A DNA stretch of 64,000 nucleotides from Rhizodiscina lignyota (lineage: Eukaryota; Ascomycota; Dothideomycetes; Aulographales; Rhizodiscinaceae), in contig ML978135.1 of assembly GCA_010015805.1 (NCBI GenBank), positions 248,001 through 312,000 of the forward strand, read 5' to 3'. A program made the position numbers and the translations under genes. The notes beneath the pieces were generated by a model. That model saw only the letters and a program-made list of their open reading frames with translations. It ran no database searches and was not told the DNA's origin. Of this stretch, positions 55,109-64,000 are shown piece after piece (position 1 is the first letter of the stretch; each line of letters begins with the position of its first letter).

Positions 55109-55426
55109 GTTACAGAATAGCGTTAATGGACTTCGCAGGGTATCTGGAGTGAAGGATTGCAGTACCGTCTCGTCTGTGGCGTCACAAGAAGTTGCGGAGA
55201 AGACGGAGGTTTTATCCTTTTAGGTCGAGTAGCGGGGTGCGGAGGGCGGATTGTTACCGCATTCTAAATCGTCACTAATCGTGTCCATTAAATTGCGCAA
55301 GCGATGGGCTTCGTACGAGGTGCCTTGGCAGCAATTACTTTACGTACCAGGACCAGGGTACCTTAGTAGTTAATACGGAGTGGCACAGGGTGACAAAGTA
55401 GTTGAGCCCGAGTGACCGAGCGCCCG
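55109..55426. other. Upstream region of the isochorismatase gene
   Basis: No gene recognised. Leads into the dispersed repeat. Confidence 0.4.
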
Positions 55427-55611
55427 CAGTAACAGCAAGATTTATTCTCCTACATAATCGAGAACATCTCTGAAAGCTCGATTAAATATATACTAGATAG
55501 TATTTATCTAAATACGCAGCTTCAGTATGTATAATCTGTTCAACTTCTGAGGATATGTATCCGCGCGGTTCGACATACTGCAGCCACAACTCAACTTTTT
55601 GTCACTCACTT
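55427..55611 (+). repeat. Dispersed 190-bp repeat, copy 2
   Basis: Same sequence family as 45961-46149, with the same inverted pair at 55455-55462 and 55477-55484. About 9.4 kb separates the copies. Confidence 0.75.
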
Positions 55612-55751
55612 TGACCAGATGCGCAATAATTCCCTCGATTTGAAAGCGCGCTATATAGTGGGTATTTAGTGCTCTGTCGATCACCTCAATCACACAATTC
55701 TTGTAGCAAATTTGCCTTGCTTTCTAATTATCTTCGTATAGACTAGCAATC

Positions 55752-57637
55752 TCAATGCTCTCCGTATATGGTGGCAATTTTAGGCCCAGGGTACATTTTC
55801 AAGCCCCAAGCCAGCCACCAAATTCCAGTCAAGGTAATGACACCGACCAAAATCACGCTATTGTAATTCATAGCCTGTACGGTGACAGGCAGGACATACG
55901 CTGTCCGGTCATTAGCAGATAAACGGCACATCCATAACGCGATGAAACTTACGGAAGCAGAAGAAGATGTTGAAGAATACGATGAACAGCACCGTCAAGC
56001 CATTGACCAGAAACCCAGCTTTGCCCATCCAGAACGGCCCTGGGGGGATATTCTTCCTACCCGAAAGGAGGTGTGGAGCAATAGCTAGGGCATATGACGT
56101 TGTGCTGAGGATGATGAAAGAGCCGGCGAGATCCTGAAATGCAGTCTTCGAGCCTAGGGCGATGGCTCCGAGGCCGGTACAAAGCACAGCTGTCGACAGT
56201 CAGTATGCGCAACACTTCCACAGAAGAGCCAAGACATCGTACCGCATAGCAACGTCGCCGAAATGGGGCAGCTGAGGGTCTCGTGCACATAAGAGAATAT
56301 GTGAGGGAATGGCGTAGCGTTGTCGCGAGCCAGGGCCCACCAAATACGGCTGACCTGGAGCAGGGAGTCAGCTTAGTGCCATAAGCAACGGTCAAAATAA
56401 CGTACCATTAGAAGGGTGCTGATCGTGCAGACCAGTAATGACAGAAAGACGATGAACAACAGCCCAAAGGTGCCGCCTTTGTCGCCGGTAGCTTGGTTAT
56501 AGATTGCAGCGAGTGGGAAAGAGCCCGGCCAACTAAGGACGGCGTCGAGATCGCTAATCGCGTATGAGATCGTGATGCCGTAAAGGAATGCCACTGGACA
56601 TGGACTCTATTAGTGGATGACTCAGCTCGGCATAATTCTGGCAGCTCACCAAGAACGCCTAGTCCGACCTGGACGAAAATCCCTTTCGGCAAATCCCTCT
56701 TCGGGCGCGGGAGCTCTTCAGCCATATGCGTAATTGCGTCGGGAGTACCTATAGTAAATGCGCCGTTTAGGACACCAGTTAAGAATGCAACACCACCGCT
56801 CCAGCCAGTTTGGTTATCAAAGTCCTTCCAGACAAACGCATTACTGGCATGAGTCTTCGGCATCGCTGCGACCACGATAATGGTGACAAGCCCGCCAGCA
56901 ATTACGAGGAATGTTCCAACATGTTGCAGCGTCGGCATGAAACGATTACAGAATATAACGAAGGCACAAGCGCTCCAGGTTATCAAAACAAATGCAACAA
57001 ACACGTGCCATGGGTGGATGACCAAGTCTGGGTGAAAGACTGCGTACATCTGGACAGAGGCATTCGATACGATCTGGACGATGGAGGCAAGGTCGAATAT
57101 CCAGCCAGCGAAGTTGACAAAGCCGGTGAAGAAACCCAGGATACGACCAAATCGAGGGCCACCAGCCACTGAAGCCCAGTGATACACACCTCCGGCACTG
57201 GGGATTGCTGATGCTAGCTGCTCTTGATTAGTACCTGAGGATGCTTGGCAAGAAGAAGAACATACCTCTGCAATACTGGCTCCAATGAAAGCATAGTAGA
57301 ACCCGGCTGTCAAGAGTTCATACAGTATTCCAGGCGGACCTCCGTTGACTATTGCAGGTATTAGCATGAACCTCGGTCTTGCAGGAAAGACAGTCATACA
57401 AATGGAGATGGTGATTGAACCACCCAGGGCAATCCAGGCATTGTCGATCGTCAATGCAAGACCGCAAAGGTGCAGGATGTTGAAATGTCTCTTCAACTGA
57501 TCTTTATGGCCGGACGCATTCAGAGCAATGCCGTGATCGATACTCGCAATTGTCTCCCGCCTCTTCTCGTACTCTTCTTCCACGCTTCTTTTATTCTCAT
57601 TCTGAGAGGCCGTGACACCATTCTCACTTTCCGACAT
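55752..57637 (-). CDS. APC-superfamily amino-acid/GABA permease
   Basis: 524 residues in seven exons (57400-57637, 57266-57348, 56650-57217, 56406-56593, 56243-56354, 55953-56189, 55752-55900); introns are 48-56 nt and every joint keeps frame. About twelve membrane segments follow a hydrophilic head of 40 residues. Markers are FNILHLCGLALTIDNAWIAL, ASAIPSAGGVYHWASVAGGP, the loop DAITHMAEELPRPKRDLPKG and VSRIWWALARDNATPFP, all typical of fungal GABA/choline-type permeases. Plasma membrane uptake of amino acids, choline or amines is likely; which one is not shown. Ends MYPGPKIATIYGEH. Confidence 0.93.
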
Positions 57638-58479
57638 TTTTCGTTGACGTCAGCTTGTTCTGGCCCCTGTTACGTTTACATATGTGAAGAGGCTCAGCTC
57701 AAAGCCCGGCAGTTATCCTGAACGCTGGCGCTGGCAATGTCGGTCAGGGCGCCTTTCTGGTTCCAATCTCGTGCTCTCTTCGACGAGCTCCGCGAAAGCA
57801 ATGAAGAGGGAAGAGCAGAATACTAACTTCGAGACATGAATTGAAATAATAGTGGAGCTTGCGCACCCCAAGAGCATCCAGACGCGGCACGAGGGCGCGC
57901 CATCTCAGATTGCAGCCGTACCGCGTTCTACGCGTAACGCGAGTATTCCGATGCGCTGTGATAAGGGTAGGGTGAGTGGACATTTTTCGATTCGACGTTG
58001 TAAGACGCTCACCTAAGAGCCCGATAAACATGTCTAGTCTAACTATTTCTGGAAGGTGGTGATTGCTTTTCCATACATGTCACGTGAGTGGAATATTTCC
58101 TGACGCGAATACCTTCAATATGTAGCTTAGAGTTTACACGATCCAGAGTTCAAATCGAATTATAGGTCAAGCTTGCCTTTCATTATCGAAGAGATGACAA
58201 CGTGTGTGTGAGAAGCCTTTGATAGAATACCAAGGTGATCCAGAGTAGGGGAGACGCGACAGTTCCGCATACGACATTAGACATCGCGTATTTGGAATAA
58301 TGGGCAATCTCACAGCATTTTATGTGTGCAACGATAGGGTATAACGCTCTCTTCCGACTGGATGTACTCTCACAAATCATAATCATAACTTCAAGAATCA
58401 ACGTCCCATAACGCCATTTCCAATCCATAGGGCGCTTCTCCACCTTCGTCAGCGACCGAGTGGGGCGTGCTCATGCGAT
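57638..58479. other. Gene-free stretch upstream of the permease
   Basis: About 840 bp holding the permease promoter and the 3' flank of the next minus-strand gene. No coding signal. Confidence 0.4.
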
Positions 58480-59009
58480 CTAAGTGCGAGGCGCTCGCAT
58501 GTTTGCTCTGACGCGAGCCACCAGCTCTTCTTTGGTCGACGAATCGCCCGGAAAGAGGTTTCTCTAAAGCAGCACACATGTATGTTAGCTTGGTACCCCG
58601 CAGTAATATATCGGTCGCAATACTCTTCCTCTTCGGGAAAGAGGTAGACTGGTGAATACTTCATATTGGAAACCAATGCTGGCGGAGAGCGAAGTAGATC
58701 TGTGGGAAAGCGCATACCTTATTCAGCCAGCGGCGCAAGTCATTCTCTGACCATGTCTCTGGTTCTTCGAAACTCAGCGCGTGAGGAGAGTCCTTAGGGA
58801 GGCGATATACAAACCTCCTTTGGGATCTTCTTCCTCCGGGAACATGCTGTTTGAACCCCATATGGCCCAAGCCGCCGTTGCAGCGACAATACCAGCGAAC
58901 CCAAGAAACGCGTTCTATGCACATGTCAGAAATTTGACGTTCGAAGACAGTTAGAAATATTGACCCTGGAAGCTCGCGACTGAATTGCGCGGTCGATGGG
59001 AGTAGGCAT
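58480..59009 (-). CDS. Small ISH1/SAP-like motif membrane protein
   Basis: 91 residues in four exons (58965-59009, 58815-58914, 58718-58764, 58480-58563), introns 50, 50 and 154 nt. A membrane segment (FLGFAGIVAATAAWAIWG) is followed by PEEEDPKG, then ETWSENDLRRWLNKRNLFPG and STKEELVARVRANM, the helix-turn pattern of the ISH1/SAP-like family that in stress-response proteins occurs as repeats. Here there is one repeat. A mitochondrial or nuclear-envelope location is suggested for relatives; not shown here. The gene is easily missed because no exon exceeds 100 nt. Confidence 0.75.
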
Positions 59010-59356
59010 CTTTGCTTGTTTGAAGAGTTGATATTTCCAAGACGTGTCTGAAGCTCGATATTCAGGTTGGCGTCTACTTTTGATGTCGTTCGCTGTTAAT
59101 GGGAAAAAATATTGGAGGTATTAAGGCCAGGTGTCTTCGTTTGCTGCCTGTATAGAATGTGACGTCGCTCCCGCCTTGATACCCCTGTACAGATATGTGG
59201 CGCGGGTGGCTAGTATTGTACCGCTTCTAACCAATCTTGGCCTAGCCCATCCGCAACCGAGTTTGAACTTCACTGCGCACAATCTCCGTCAAAATCGTGC
59301 AGCGACAACAACCTCGAGTCAATTTCACCAACGACACCGCACTCGACTCGCCCAAC
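59010..59356. promoter_or_regulatory. Divergent promoter of the ISH1-like and RPL38 genes
   Basis: Short divergent region. The stretch before 59357 is rich in CGAC and CAACA repeats and is probably the RPL38 leader. No gene. Confidence 0.4.
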
Positions 59357-59739
59357 ATGCCTCGCGAAGTCCAAGATATCAAGAATTTCATCGAGATCTG
59401 CAGGCGCAAGGATGCGAAGTGTACGTGCCTCTCTACAATTTGATTCAAACCAAAAAGCTAACGTTGAGCCTCAAAACAGCTGCGGTGATCAAGAAGAACC
59501 CTCGCTCCAACACCTTCAAGTTTAAAGTCCGATGCCACCGCTATCTCTATACCCTCGTGCTGAAGGACTCGGATAAGGCGGAGAAGCTGAAGCAGAGCTT
59601 GCCTCCCGGTACGTTTCAGACTTATCGCTTCCTCATAGAAGGGTAAAGCAGGATATTACTTGGTTAACACAGGTCTCCTTAAACAGGTCTCACAATCACG
59701 GACGTCAAAAAGAGGAACCCGAAAGGGAAGAGAGAGTAA
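59357..59739 (+). CDS. RPL38: 60S ribosomal protein L38
   Basis: 81 residues in three exons (59357-59420, 59480-59608, 59687-59739), matching the family length. Sequence begins [20 protein letters not shown], continues [19 protein letters not shown] and [19 protein letters not shown], and ends [14 protein letters not shown]. Part of the large ribosomal subunit. The last exon acceptor was chosen at 59686; an earlier AG at 59672 would break the match. Confidence 0.94.
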
Positions 59740-60010
59740 AAAGAGACTCTAGCGAATATGGAACGGGCAAGTGGAGGCAGTGGCAGAGGATTTGAGGAGG
59801 CAAGGACTGCCGTCACAATGGGCGGATTAAGCTGCATCAAGCAAGAACTCATGGATTAGCGGTGGTGCATAAGGTTGCAAACCGCTCAGGATATGCATTC
59901 AACGGTGCTGCATAGGGTTCTGATTTCGGCAGCATTTTGCGGAATTCAAAGTGAATGAATTTCTGATTGCTTCTGTCCTCTGTCCATTCCTATGGTCCAC
60001 ACGTCCATAC

Positions 60011-61137
60011 TCATTTGACTCTAAACTTGAACTCGTCCCTCCGATCCAGATATAGGACTTTGTCGCTCAGACCGGCATCTTCCATCACCTTTTTAAAGTC
60101 GCTCAACGGTGAAAGGAAGACGTCATAATCACTACGAAGCACGACGATTAGTTTTCCATGGTTGGACGGTCGCAGCACAAACTTACTCGAAATGAATTGG
60201 AATCGTCAGATCCGGACTGATGAGCCGCACGAGCTCAATACCCTGCTTGGCGTCCATGGTCACCATCAGAAGTGGCATCTTGGGTCCTGGTAAGGTTGTC
60301 CCGCCAAGGTGGATAAGCATTAGATCAATTCCTTTATTCTTATAACGTTCAGGAATCTCTTTGAGCTCGTCCACAAACAGGGTATCACCGGAGATGTAGA
60401 TTCTACGACTCGTTAGCGTTACACTCTCGGGGACCATTGGATATCATATACCGGTAGCCGCTCTGGAAACTATCTTCGCCTTGGCCGCTGGGAATGTATC
60501 CGAGCTCAAGCATCCACCCATTTGTCGGAGGAACGGCATGCAAGAGATCATTTGCTTTATCCACAGGCCCAGGAGGAACATGTTTCCCCGGCATTCCTGT
60601 GACCTTGATCGAAAGCTGTTTGTTTCCCTCCGCAGCGCCATCTTTGATGTCAATAAAGCAGCTGTCGAAGAAGTCCAGATCCGTAACTGCTGTGAACTCA
60701 TCCTCTCCCTTCTTCGTCGGCGCCGTGAGACACGATTTTGCGTGTGGCGTCGTGATGATGGGTAGATCCCTCCTGAGTTCGTCTTCAACGATCTGGTCGA
60801 AATGGTCTCCGTGGTAATGGCTAAGCAGCACTAAATCAATGTGTGGAAGGTCATGCAAGTCAATGGCAGGATCTTTAAGTCGTACACCGGACACGCCAGG
60901 TCCGAGGTGTACGTGATCTCCAGCGTGAAGGAAGTTTGGATCAGTCAGAAGGCGGATGCCCTGCCAGGACAGGATTGTCGTCGCATTGCCAATGAACATG
61001 AGTTGAGCATCTTCGGAACCATCACTACCTTTCGGATGGACCTTAGTCTCCTTCGCCCCTACCAGAGACGTGGGAGGATGGAGGTGCTTGCGGGTTGGAG
61101 GTTGAGGATTGTTTGGATCGAGAGTGAGATGCTTCAT
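60011..61137 (-). CDS. UlaG-like metallo-beta-lactamase-fold hydrolase
   Basis: 340 residues in three exons (60452-61137, 60187-60402, 60011-60131). The metal site SHYHGDHFD gives His107, His109, Asp111 and His112; TDPNFLHAGDHVHLGP, GMPGKHVPPGP, ISGDTLF and PIHFDDYDVFLSPL complete the fold. Similar proteins are lactonases (UlaG) or N-acyl-ethanolamine phospholipase-like enzymes; the substrate is not known. No secretion signal. The two last exons are needed for the final active-site His and the C-terminal helix. Confidence 0.9.
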
Positions 61138-62347
61138 CGTTTGGGATTGTTATGGCTGTAATTTAACACCAGAACTATAATAAACGTTCAGGAGAGAGAT
61201 TTGATTGTGAATTATAGATCCTGGAACTGGCATGAAGGGGCTTTTACAGCAGGATAACGTCACCACTTTGTAAAGCTGGAGAACCCTCCATTCTCGTCCT
61301 TACCTTATACCTTCGTCGCTCCATAGCTTTAGTAGAGCCTCTCGCGCGAGAACATGAACCTCCGTACTATTCCATCCTATTTCATCGCTTTCTGGGAATG
61401 GGGCTGCACGAGCGGCACAGATTCCTTGCCCTAGTTGGTGCCTCATCCTTTTGCATATCCATCCAGGGTTGCTTCCCACTTGTTTCCCCACATTGTTCGA
61501 ATAAAAATTCCGCGAGAAGCCGTAAGCAAGTGCGCGAGAGAGGAAGCTAAGATATCTTAAGCTTAAGACAGTGCCTTGGATATGGCGCTGGTTTGGATCG
61601 TCGATGTCGATCAGAGGTACATACAATCTGGATTGAACGAAGACGACGCGCGAGAGGCGCGAGAGGCAGACGCGTCGGTTCAGTCAGCACTCGGCGCCGG
61701 ACTAAGTACCCTAGGGATCACCCATCGTTAAGTATTTTAGCATTAATCCCGCTTGCCCACTCGTAGATCAAGCCTTCGTTCAAATGCAGAGTCTATGTAG
61801 AATATGTACCAACTTTGAAAGTCCAATGAGACAAAAGGTGTAGTGACAGTAGAAGATGTTCCCCGAACTGTTGAACTGATTGTGTGATGCCCTCAATAAT
61901 ACCTCCTAAGATATGCGCTTATCGTAGTCCTTCAATAAACGTCTAACCGATCCATAGCGATCCAAACACTGAACGCCTGCATTTGTTGCCATTGTACGCG
62001 GAATGCCAACGGCATAGACAGCCACAGTACTCTCAAGCGTACTATCATATCTGGACACACCTTCGTATCTTGGACATACATATGAAGTTCTCGATGTCTA
62101 GTTGAGCAATGGTTCTTTTCCGTCAGGGTCTGATGGTTGCTCAACCATATTCCCGCAGGCCCAAAGACTTTGTTCTGCTAATCTATCGCAGAACGCTGGA
62201 GTTCGTTTTTATAATCTGCAAAGTTTTCCATGCTCTGCACATGCACATCACTCAAGCATGTATACGGTTATACTCGGAGGGAGAACTTGCATAATTCTAG
62301 GTCTTGAGGAAATGTGCAAGGGAATAGTGCTAGTCTACCACAGGGAA
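61138..62347. other. Gene-free stretch
   Basis: 1.2 kb between two minus-strand genes. A 108-residue antisense open frame (61300-61626) has no motif, so I do not call it. Confidence 0.4.
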
Positions 62348-64000
62348 TCAACTCATAGGGACGAAAATATTGCCATCTACATCGTAAGCAGCATCTTCAG
62401 GAACCACAACCTGCCCTACCAAGTCGTCATTGTCCATGCTCAAGGCCCCGCGCATCGACTCGACCATTTGATGGTACTGCACCACTACTTCCCTCACAGT
62501 GCCATTCTGCGACACCACACAGTGACGGATACCCGCGGTATCACCGCCGTCCATCTGCCAAGCTACCGCGTGACCAGTAGCTCCGAAAGCCCAAATGACA
62601 GGTCCGACATCACGTGACTGATTGATAGCGAGATCCACGATGCCGTCGTCCAGCTCGTCGATGATGGTACCGCGAATGTATAGAGGCCAGAGTGAATTTG
62701 AATCCGAGTCAGACTGTGACGGCGTAGGTGAGTCGTCCGGAGCCTCGGGATTGTCAGAGTGATACGGCCACCATCTCTGCCAGGCATTGGGACCGCTGTC
62801 TTCACCAGCCGGCCAGAATGGCATGCTATCCACACCGACGACGTCACCATCAACGCTTTGTTCCGTCCGAGAAAAGCGGAAAGTATCGGCAGGAACGCAG
62901 TAGAGTACGACGGCACCACCATAGGCAGCCACAATTCTTGGTCCATACCTCAGATTGCAGGTGGCGCAGTATAGACGTGGAACTTTTTCAACACCTGGCG
63001 GCGACGGGAAAATGATCTTGCGGAGGAGTTTCGTCCGCCCGCCCAACGGTGCGTCGGTACCGAGACACAGAAAGCCGGTAATTGGATCCGTGAACAGGAC
63101 GTGGAAGCCGTCGGAGAGAGGCACAGCGCGGTAGTGGTCATAATGTGAGACGGTGACTGCAGCGACTGGCTGCCGGGTGGAGTCGAAGCCAAAACCACCC
63201 CAAAGTGTACTCAACCATGCTTGACTGGTGCTGTAACTTCTCCTCAAGATCGGGTGGGCGGCACTTGAGATCAACCGCAGCTTCTTCGTAGAATCCACTC
63301 CAACACGCGGTGGCAGAAAGTATAAGTAGTCCGACGGCTCAGTAAGTGGAAACCAGCGATTAAGCGACTGCCCTGATAGGGCATCTACCCAGTGCAGCTC
63401 AATGCCAGCGGAGCACCCAAAGGCCACGCAGCGACGTTGAGGGCAAATTGCAACACTGCGCGGCGGGTCGTCTTCGGAACACAGATGGCGATAGATGCTA
63501 CGATTGCCAAGTTCGAGAGGAACGGTCGAGGAAGCTTCCGACGAAGTCGGATCGAACTTTCGGAACTGAGGCTGCTCGGTAGGAAGAGGAATCCTTCCAG
63601 AATTGAACCGCATGTTCCACTCCGTGTTGATCCAGTTCTGCTCGTACATCTGCACGTCGCTCGCATCGTCTAGCTGGTGTTGTCTAGTCCCGTTCCTCGC
63701 GGCAACGGAGTCGAAGGCAGGTGGTGTAACTGTCTCGAGCAACACGGACGGCTTATCGTCGTACTGATCCCTTCCTACTTGCATGTCGCAGACTATTCCC
63801 ATCCGTCCGTCCAGCAGAGCAGCCACAGCAAATCTGCAGGAGGATGCATCCATGCCCATCGCCAGTACCCGTCTAGGGCACACGATAGTTGTCAACGGCC
63901 TGATGCTGTTTCCTTCCAATGCGTAAACGTAAATGATGCCGGCTTCGGCGACCATCAAGAACTCGCCGCAGACACTGACTGTAAACACAAGTCCGGAGGA
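62348..64000 (-). CDS. Partial propeller-like hypothetical protein
   Basis: An open frame of about 550 residues runs from the stop at 62348 to the right edge with no start codon, so the N-terminus lies outside the window. It shows repeated short beta-blade-like units (FTVSVCGEFLMVAEAGIIYV, CRFAVAALLDGRMGIVCDM, RSVAICPQRRCVAFGCSAG, GPVIWAFGATGHAVAWQM), reminiscent of WD-like propellers in F-box-associated fungal proteins. No definite family is assigned. An acidic Ser-rich loop (SPTPSQSDSDSNS) is near the end. No intron is seen in the part present. Confidence 0.75.
   Translation of the reverse strand, partial: SSGLVFTVSVCGEFLMVAEAGIIYVYALEGNSIRPLTTIVCPRRVLAMGMDASSCRFAVAALLDGRMGIVCDMQVGRDQYDDKPSVLLETVTPPAFDSVAARNGTRQHQLDDASDVQMYEQNWINTEWNMRFNSGRIPLPTEQPQFRKFDPTSSEASSTVPLELGNRSIYRHLCSEDDPPRSVAICPQRRCVAFGCSAGIELHWVDALSGQSLNRWFPLTEPSDYLYFLPPRVGVDSTKKLRLISSAAHPILRRSYSTSQAWLSTLWGGFGFDSTRQPVAAVTVSHYDHYRAVPLSDGFHVLFTDPITGFLCLGTDAPLGGRTKLLRKIIFPSPPGVEKVPRLYCATCNLRYGPRIVAAYGGAVVLYCVPADTFRFSRTEQSVDGDVVGVDSMPFWPAGEDSGPNAWQRWWPYHSDNPEAPDDSPTPSQSDSDSNSLWPLYIRGTIIDELDDGIVDLAINQSRDVGPVIWAFGATGHAVAWQMDGGDTAGIRHCVVSQNGTVREVVVQYHQMVESMRGALSMDNDDLVGQVVVPEDAAYDVDGNIFVPMS

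Noticed and set aside
23249-55381. Recurring TACGGAGT/ACTCCGTA octamer (about 23249, 34090, 46863, 55374)
   Set aside because: Four copies in 64 kb is close to the roughly two expected by chance for an octamer on both strands; no shared context.
61300-61626. 108-residue antisense open frame
   Set aside because: No motif, no splice support and ordinary composition; could be chance.
1-64000. CRISPR arrays, rRNA, tRNA genes, bacterial operons
   Set aside because: The window is eukaryotic with spliceosomal introns; no array-like spacing and no cloverleaf-like block were recognised by eye. A tRNA scan was not possible here.

Overview
The window is nuclear DNA of a filamentous ascomycete (Pezizomycotina). 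The evidence is that most genes carry short introns of about 45-70 nt with GTATGT/GTAAGT-type donors and CTAAC/CTGAC branch sites, and that the gene families are typical of this group: UstYa-like DUF3328 proteins, HET proteins, DUF3669, DUF6594, a TRI12-like transporter and Zn2Cys6 regulators. Introns were removed by hand and each splice model was checked for frame. Class and species cannot be fixed from the sequence alone.

Layout. 0.2-3.2 kb: RNA polymerase II subunit RPB11 and a secreted alpha/beta hydrolase. 3.4-16.6 kb is an accessory island. It holds two UstYa-like (DUF3328) oxidase genes, a divergently transcribed 66-residue secreted peptide with one Lys-Arg processing site and an aromatic tail, a second small secreted protein, a TRI12-like efflux pump, an orphan intronless gene, and the decayed remains of at least three HET genes. 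17.9-30.2 kb: a DUF3669 protein, a patatin-like phospholipase, a DUF6594 membrane protein, the spliceosomal WD40-cyclophilin (PPWD1 type), two diverged members of one uncharacterised fungal family, and a nuclear-looking conserved protein. 30.5-45.7 kb is a run of tailoring and regulatory genes: cytochrome P450, divergent LaeA-like methyltransferase, Zn2Cys6 factor, NmrA-like protein, second Zn2Cys6 factor, monocarboxylate-type MFS transporter and short-chain dehydrogenase. No synthase is visible among them. 46.9-57.6 kb: a large intronless HET protein, a secreted GH3 glycosidase with a PA14 insert, an isochorismatase-like hydrolase and a seven-exon amino-acid permease. 58.5-64.0 kb returns to core genes: a small ISH1-like membrane protein, ribosomal protein L38 and a UlaG-like metallo-beta-lactamase-fold hydrolase, plus a partial propeller-like gene running off the right end.

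The most interesting part is 4.7-8.5 kb. Two UstYa-family genes lie beside a short secretory peptide that can be released at a Kex2 site, which is the minimal layout of a dikaritin-type ribosomal peptide (RiPP) pathway. The peptide and the second oxidase share a 567-bp divergent promoter containing phased AGCTG motifs. The TRI12-like pump 4 kb away could be the exporter. This is an inference from gene family and layout, and the product is unknown.
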